Shown here: one piece after another, positions 35,471 to 39,616 of the stretch
Numbering within the stretch: position 1 is the stretch's first letter
Layout: the number at the start of each line of letters is the position of its first letter
Assembly (NCBI GenBank): GCA_000252485.1
Contig: JH610643.1
Coordinates: 3 to 39,618 of the forward strand
From: Prochloron didemni P4-Papua_New_Guinea
GTDB taxonomy: Bacteria; Cyanobacteriota; Cyanobacteriia; Cyanobacteriales; Prochloraceae
DNA length: 39,616 bases
Direction: 5' to 3'
Notes under the pieces: model-generated
What the model saw: only the letters and a program-made list of their open reading frames with translations
What the model was told of the DNA's origin: nothing
Databases searched by the model: none
Position numbers and translations under genes: made by a program

Positions 35471-35557
35471 CTAAATCTAGACTACCATTTTAAGCGAAAG
35501 ACACATTTTTCTGATCAACCTCTTAATTGTTTATTGTTCATTGTTCATTGTTCATTG

Positions 35558-36184
35558 TTAATTGTTTATTGTTAATTGTTCATCGTTCAAATCTTCAGGG
35601 CGATCGATATCCGCCAAAGGCTCCAGCACGGAGCAAGATAAACCCAACCCTTTGGCAATCTCAGAAGTTCGAGCAAAAACAGTACCAGTACCCCAACTAA
35701 TATCAGCAAATAACTGGGGAACCAACCGACTCAAACCGATTAAATAATAACCTCCATCCAAGGCAGGACCCAGGACTAAATCCTGGTGTTGGAGAGCGGT
35801 AAAAGCTTCAGTTAAAATAGCAGGATTAATCCCCGGACAGTCTATGCCAATTATAACTACAGCAGTCATGTTTTCCGCAAAAGAGTTAGTGAAAGCCGCC
35901 AGCATGCGATGGCCTAAATCTCCCTCTTCCTGGGGGCGATAAACTAACTGGGAACCCAGCCAATTTTCCATTAACTGCAACTCACCCCCAGCATAATGGA
36001 TTTGTAAAGATAAAGAGGTGGTATTTTCTAGTTTCAATGCCTGGTGCAAGGTATATTCCGTCATTTTCCTCTGGAGAGATGCTGCACCTTCCGGTCCTAA
36101 GGCGGGAATCATTCTTGTTTTGGTTTTTCCCGGTTCCGGATAGCGGGTGAAGATAATTAGTCTTTCTCTCTTATTGGTTTTCAT
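35558..36184 (-). CDS. DUF2064 / TIGR04282 glycosyltransferase-like protein
   Basis: This 208-aa protein of the DUF2064 family has a GT-A type nucleotidyltransferase/glycosyltransferase fold; some members are annotated in arsenosugar biosynthesis. Motifs are FTRYPEPGKTKTRM near the N-terminus, GDLGHRM, VVIIGIDCPG (metal-site Asp) and LGPALDGGYYLIGL. The last eight residues DEQLTINN are encoded by a heptad array, so the natural C-terminus was replaced or extended. The start overlaps the 3' end of the upstream TPR gene by 14 bp, so co-transcription is likely. Confidence 0.87.
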   Translation of the reverse strand: MKTNKRERLIIFTRYPEPGKTKTRMIPALGPEGAASLQRKMTEYTLHQALKLENTTSLSLQIHYAGGELQLMENWLGSQLVYRPQEEGDLGHRMLAAFTNSFAENMTAVVIIGIDCPGINPAILTEAFTALQHQDLVLGPALDGGYYLIGLSRLVPQLFADISWGTGTVFARTSEIAKGLGLSCSVLEPLADIDRPEDLNDEQLTINN

Positions 36185-39100
36185 GTTTGGGTTTTTTATC
36201 TAATTTTTCAGCTATGCGGTTTAAATATTGAAGAATTATTTCGATAAGGTATTCATATTTAAATTCGGTGACAATCTCCAATGCTTGATTTAATAAATCT
36301 CTCGCTTCTATATAGTTTTCTTCTAACAATCCTAATGCTAGGTAGATCATCCCTTGTGAATAGCGATCTCGAAGAGATCCGCGAAGCGGTGCGCCATATT
36401 CGATATCGATTGCCAGAGCTTGCTGGTAGTTACATCTTGCTTCTTCCCATTCTCCTAAATGAAAGGCAAGATTACCCAAATTTTGGTAGGTATTAGCTTG
36501 TTGGTAGCGATCACTATATTCTATATAAATTGCCAGAGCTTGCTGGTAGTGACCTCTAGCCTCTTCCCATTCTTTTAACTTCTGGGCAACCATTCCCAAA
36601 TTGTGGTAAGTAAAAGCTTGTAAATAGCGATCGCCATATTCAATCAAGATTGCCAGAGCTTGCTCGTAGTTTTTCTTTGCTTCTTCCCATTCTTTAAAAT
36701 TGTAGGCAATTATGCCCAAATTTTGGTAGAGAATGACTTGTGGCTGGCGATCTTTATATTCAATGAAGATTGCCAAACTTTGCTGATAATTGTTTCTTGC
36801 TTCTTCTAATTCTTCTAACTGCATGGTAAGATGACCCAAACTGAGGTAGGTCTTTGCTTGTTCGTAGCGATCTTCATATTCAATGAAGATTGCCAAAGCT
36901 TGCTGGTAGTGACCTCTTGCTTCTTCCCATTCTTTTGACTCCTGGGCAACTATTCCCAAATGGTGGTAAATACTTGCTTGTGAATAGCGATCGCTATATT
37001 CAATGAAGATTGCCAGAGCTTGCTGGTAGTATGCTCTTGCTTCTTCCCATTCTCTTAACTCCTCGGCAACTATTCCCAAATTGTGGTAAATACTTGCTTG
37101 TTCGTAGCGATCGCCATATTCAATGAAGATTGCCAGAGCTTGTTGGTAGTGACCTCTTGCTTCTTCCCATTCTCTTAACTTCTGGGCAACTATTCCCAAT
37201 TGGCGGTAAGTACCAGCTTGTTCGTAGCGATCGCCATATTCAATTTTAATTGCCAGGGCTTGCTGATAGTTTTGTCTTGCTTCTTCCCATTGTCTTAACT
37301 GCTGGGCAACTATTCCCAAATTATGGTAGGTATGAGCTTGTTCGTAGCTATCATTATATTCTATATAAATTGCTAGAGCTTGCTGGTATTTGCTTCTAGC
37401 CTCTTCCCATTCTCTTAGCTCAGAGGCAACCCAACCCAACTGATGGTAACTCTTAGCAAATAATAATTGTCTCTGCTTTTCTTGCATATCGCTCAGTTGC
37501 TGAATTAATTCTATTCCTTTCTGATAATAGTCTCTCGCTTGAAGGTAATTCTTTGTCTTCAAATAGCTAGAAGCTAGCCTCGCCAAGGTTAATACAATTT
37601 GTTCTTCTATCTTTCCAGTCTTAATTTCCTCGGGATAAGTCTCAAGTGCTTCATAGACAAACTGAGATAATTCCAGTTTCCTAGGGAGATGGTTAATTAA
37701 TTTTAAGTATTGGTCTAAACAAAAAAATATATTAACTTTTTCTTGCTTATTCAAACAAATAACCAGGGCGTTATAAAGGTTTTCATATTCTAGATGAAAA
37801 AATAATTTCCCCAATTTCCGTTGGTTAGCTTCATTGGATTCCAGATAATCTTCATAAAAATTCGCTAACCGTATATAATGATTCTTAAATCCCTCCTGTA
37901 AAGCCTCCCTAGTAGCCTCATCCAATTCATTTAGCTTTGCCTTCAAAAAATAGGGAAAAATTGGTTGAATTGTTATAAATTCAGTATCATCTTGACTAGC
38001 AGAAAGCAAACCCCAGTTAATTGCTTCTTCAAGAGCTGCATCAAACTTATCAAAAGGGTAATCTTTAAACGGTTCTAGCTTTTTTAGTTCATTCTTATAA
38101 TTATCAATAGCTTTAGCATGATGGAAAATAACCCCACTAAAAGGAGCCAAACACAACAACAACTTTTGAGCATCGGGAGATAAATTACTATGAGAATACT
38201 CCACGCATTTGAGAATACTTCTCGTCTTATCCTCCCCCTGCCGATCCAACTCCAAATCTGCAGCCTGCAACCCCGCCAAAACCTCAGCGGGAGATTGCTT
38301 CTTCAGATTAGCCAGAACCACTTCCATAGCCAAAGGATAGCCAGCCAAAAGCTTCATCAACTTAGTAAAATCCTCGTCTTCCTTTATCCTTTCAATCTTA
38401 TTTCCTGCCACATTTCGTTCCAGAATCTTCTGAGCTAAGACAGTCCTGGCTTCCCGATCCAAGCCCCTTAATTGATAAATATTATCTTTAAAAGTCTTCT
38501 CCTTCAACCAATCCTCACTACCGCGAGAACCCAGCACTATCTTCGTATTTCCTCCCACTAACCTGGCCAAAAAATCCCGAATCTGGTTTCTCTCAGCTTC
38601 CGGCAAAGTATTCTCAATGGCCAATTGCTGTCCCGTCACCGATTCCAAATTATCCAGAATCAAGACGTAAGAATTAGCTCTCAGCAGCTCGATTAACTCT
38701 TCCACTTGAGCGGCCAAAGGAGTGACTTGAAAAATAGCTCGTTCCTCTTCCTCCTCATAAACCTGGGAACCCAGATCAAAAACAATTTGCTCTAAATTCC
38801 AGGCTTTCTCATCGTAACCGAAATAAAATATTTTCCCAGCAAAATTAGTAGCTTGCCACCATTCCCGGAGGTAATTGAGTAAAGTAGTCTTTCCCGTTCC
38901 TCCCATGCCCTGCAACAGCAAAATATTCTGTTTCAGCAAAGCTTTTTCTAGCTTCATAATCTCCAAATCTCGCCCCACAAAGCCGTAGGTAGGAGCAGGA
39001 AACCGATACCGCTGGCTGCGGCGGAGAAAATATTCTTTCTTTTCCTGAAAAGTAAACTGCCGCAAATTGAGATTAACCTGTCCGTTGCCGTAAACTACAG

Positions 39101-39323
39101 GTAACAACCAATCTTCCAAATCGATCGCCTGATTAAAATAAGCCCCCCTGCTTTTTTGCTGATAAAGTTCTTTCCGGGACAGTCTAATGGCTGTAGCTAA
39201 CTGTTCCTTAGCAAATAAATGCCCGTACAGCTCTTCCATCATCAAAACTGCAGCAGAAACAGTCACGGAATAACCCATAGCTACCACCATTTGCATACCT
39301 GCAGCCAGGAGTTGACTCCCCAC
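36171..39323 (-). CDS. CHAT (C-terminal part)-NB-ARC-TPR protein, 5'-truncated
   Basis: The 1050-aa frame has three parts. Residues 1-80 are the end of a CHAT protease domain (GSQLLAAGMQMVVAMGYSV, AYFNQAIDLEDWLLPVVY). An NB-ARC/STAND ATPase follows with P-loop GMGGTGKTT (139-147), Walker B LILDNLE (221-227), LGSRG and GYPLA (328-332). At least nine 40-residue TPRs (WEEARxxYQQALAIxIEY) form the C-terminal third. Upstream of the GTG the same frame continues through VCILNACQSG, the CHAT catalytic-cysteine motif, to about 39414, and then enters a heptad repeat with no start codon. The N-terminal half of CHAT, with its catalytic histidine, is missing. Related STAND proteins act in defence or programmed cell death. 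Confidence 0.88.
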   Translation of the reverse strand: MGSQLLAAGMQMVVAMGYSVTVSAAVLMMEELYGHLFAKEQLATAIRLSRKELYQQKSRGAYFNQAIDLEDWLLPVVYGNGQVNLNLRQFTFQEKKEYFLRRSQRYRFPAPTYGFVGRDLEIMKLEKALLKQNILLLQGMGGTGKTTLLNYLREWWQATNFAGKIFYFGYDEKAWNLEQIVFDLGSQVYEEEEERAIFQVTPLAAQVEELIELLRANSYVLILDNLESVTGQQLAIENTLPEAERNQIRDFLARLVGGNTKIVLGSRGSEDWLKEKTFKDNIYQLRGLDREARTVLAQKILERNVAGNKIERIKEDEDFTKLMKLLAGYPLAMEVVLANLKKQSPAEVLAGLQAADLELDRQGEDKTRSILKCVEYSHSNLSPDAQKLLLCLAPFSGVIFHHAKAIDNYKNELKKLEPFKDYPFDKFDAALEEAINWGLLSASQDDTEFITIQPIFPYFLKAKLNELDEATREALQEGFKNHYIRLANFYEDYLESNEANQRKLGKLFFHLEYENLYNALVICLNKQEKVNIFFCLDQYLKLINHLPRKLELSQFVYEALETYPEEIKTGKIEEQIVLTLARLASSYLKTKNYLQARDYYQKGIELIQQLSDMQEKQRQLLFAKSYHQLGWVASELREWEEARSKYQQALAIYIEYNDSYEQAHTYHNLGIVAQQLRQWEEARQNYQQALAIKIEYGDRYEQAGTYRQLGIVAQKLREWEEARGHYQQALAIFIEYGDRYEQASIYHNLGIVAEELREWEEARAYYQQALAIFIEYSDRYSQASIYHHLGIVAQESKEWEEARGHYQQALAIFIEYEDRYEQAKTYLSLGHLTMQLEELEEARNNYQQSLAIFIEYKDRQPQVILYQNLGIIAYNFKEWEEAKKNYEQALAILIEYGDRYLQAFTYHNLGMVAQKLKEWEEARGHYQQALAIYIEYSDRYQQANTYQNLGNLAFHLGEWEEARCNYQQALAIDIEYGAPLRGSLRDRYSQGMIYLALGLLEENYIEARDLLNQALEIVTEFKYEYLIEIILQYLNRIAEKLDKKPKHENQ
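36369..36392 (-). repeat. 24-bp in-frame palindromic insertion in a TPR
   Basis: Every other TPR unit reads EYxDRYxQ. Here it reads EYG-APLRGSLR-DRYSQ, an extra 8 codons. The insert contains two short hairpins (GATCTC-GAA-GAGATC, using flanking bases, and CCGC-GAA-GCGG). Its length equals that of the gatB repeat unit. Confidence 0.85.
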
Positions 39324-39616
39324 ACTGGTTTCCCGGAAAACCTCAGCCTTTTCCCCAGCAAAAGCAATTTGTTTCCCCGACTGACAAGCATTGAGAATGC
39401 AAACAGGTATCCTTTGATAGTTGACAGTTGATAGTTGATAGTTGACAGTTATACTGCAACCTGCGGTTGCTCTTACTCAATACTAAACAATTATAGCACC
39501 CCTCCAGAAACTCAGCAAAATTGCTCCTGCTCTCCTTAATAAGATAAACAACTTCGCCCCCCTTATTAAGGGGGGATTAAGGGGGGATCCGAACCCATAG
39601 ACAAATAATAAGAATC
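39324..39616. repeat. CHAT remnant, heptad array and composite repeat at the window end
   Basis: 39324-39413 still encodes CHAT residues on the minus strand (IPVCILNACQSGK ... EVFRETSV). 39414-39450 is a TTGACAG/TTGATAG heptad array, followed by ATACTGCAACCTGCGGTTGC (39451-39470). The last 140 bp contain a CCCCCCTTATTAAGGGGGG palindrome and no gene. Confidence 0.8.

Larger units (their letters stand above)
34574..35557. repeat. 1-kb gene-free repeat block
   Basis: The block holds three AGAAACC palindromic elements (34836-34901, 35093-35158, 35389-35454), a GTAGGGTGCGTTCGTAACGC element (about 34919-34942), the TTGACAG heptad plus CAGCAACCTGCGGTTGC composite (34972-35022), and the start of a CATTGTT array at 35526. 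No coding sequence is supported; frames opening here are repeat artefacts. Confidence 0.8.

Overview
The window is from a cyanobacterium, most likely a filamentous, repeat-rich one. The beta' subunit of RNA polymerase is split into rpoC1 and rpoC2, and the order rpsT-tatD-rpoB-rpoC1-rpoC2 next to a divergent hisD is the usual cyanobacterial one. HIP1-type GCGATCGC sites are frequent. A glutamine riboswitch, an NtcA-type box, DUF4278 and many Uma2 paralogues fit the same group. The species cannot be fixed from the sequence alone.

Layout. 1-172: right end of an IS200/IS605-type (TnpB) element abutting the 3' end of a myo-inositol-phosphate-synthase-like gene. 1531-12701 (minus): the RNA polymerase operon with tatD and rpsT. 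13033-18019: hisD, a tandem pair of Uma2 genes plus the stub of a third copy, and gatB carrying a six-fold in-frame 24-bp repeat. 18020-20440: a MITE with target duplication, a secreted DUF3465 protein, and a two-gene bufferin cassette (BufA-like DUF2282 precursor plus BufB/DUF692 enzyme). 20441-24955: a zone of tandem repeats and broken genes (Rpn-family pseudogene with two frameshifts, truncated TPR gene, antisense gene remnant, HTH protein, VapB-like antitoxin with a 25-codon VapC stub). 24956-29883: a sodium/solute symporter between inverted repeats, a truncated HicB, dnaG, and another Uma2. 30477-33337: a membrane subtilase overlapping an SDR/NmrA-type reductase. 33626-33948: a compact nitrogen-control unit with an NtcA-type box, a glutamine riboswitch and a 59-aa DUF4278 protein. 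34360-39616: a small secreted or lipoprotein ORF, long direct repeats, a DUF2064 glycosyltransferase, and a 5'-truncated CHAT/NB-ARC/TPR gene.

Two themes stand out. The first is the nitrogen-control unit. Its parts match the logic known for glutamine-synthetase inactivating factors (NtcA control plus a glutamine aptamer upstream of a small basic protein), but the protein is DUF4278. An element complementary to the ribosome-binding site lies directly after the aptamer.

The second is repeat activity. Almost all short tandem repeats here, whatever their sequence (CAACCAA, CAACAAA, CAATGAA, CAACTGT, ATTCAAA, CAATAAC), have a 7-bp period. They lie exactly at the 5' edges of dnaG and rpoC2, supply new C-termini to HicB and the DUF2064 protein, and cut into the CHAT gene. 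Separate palindromic elements have entered coding regions as 24-bp, frame-preserving units (gatB and a TPR repeat). No tRNA, rRNA or CRISPR array was seen.
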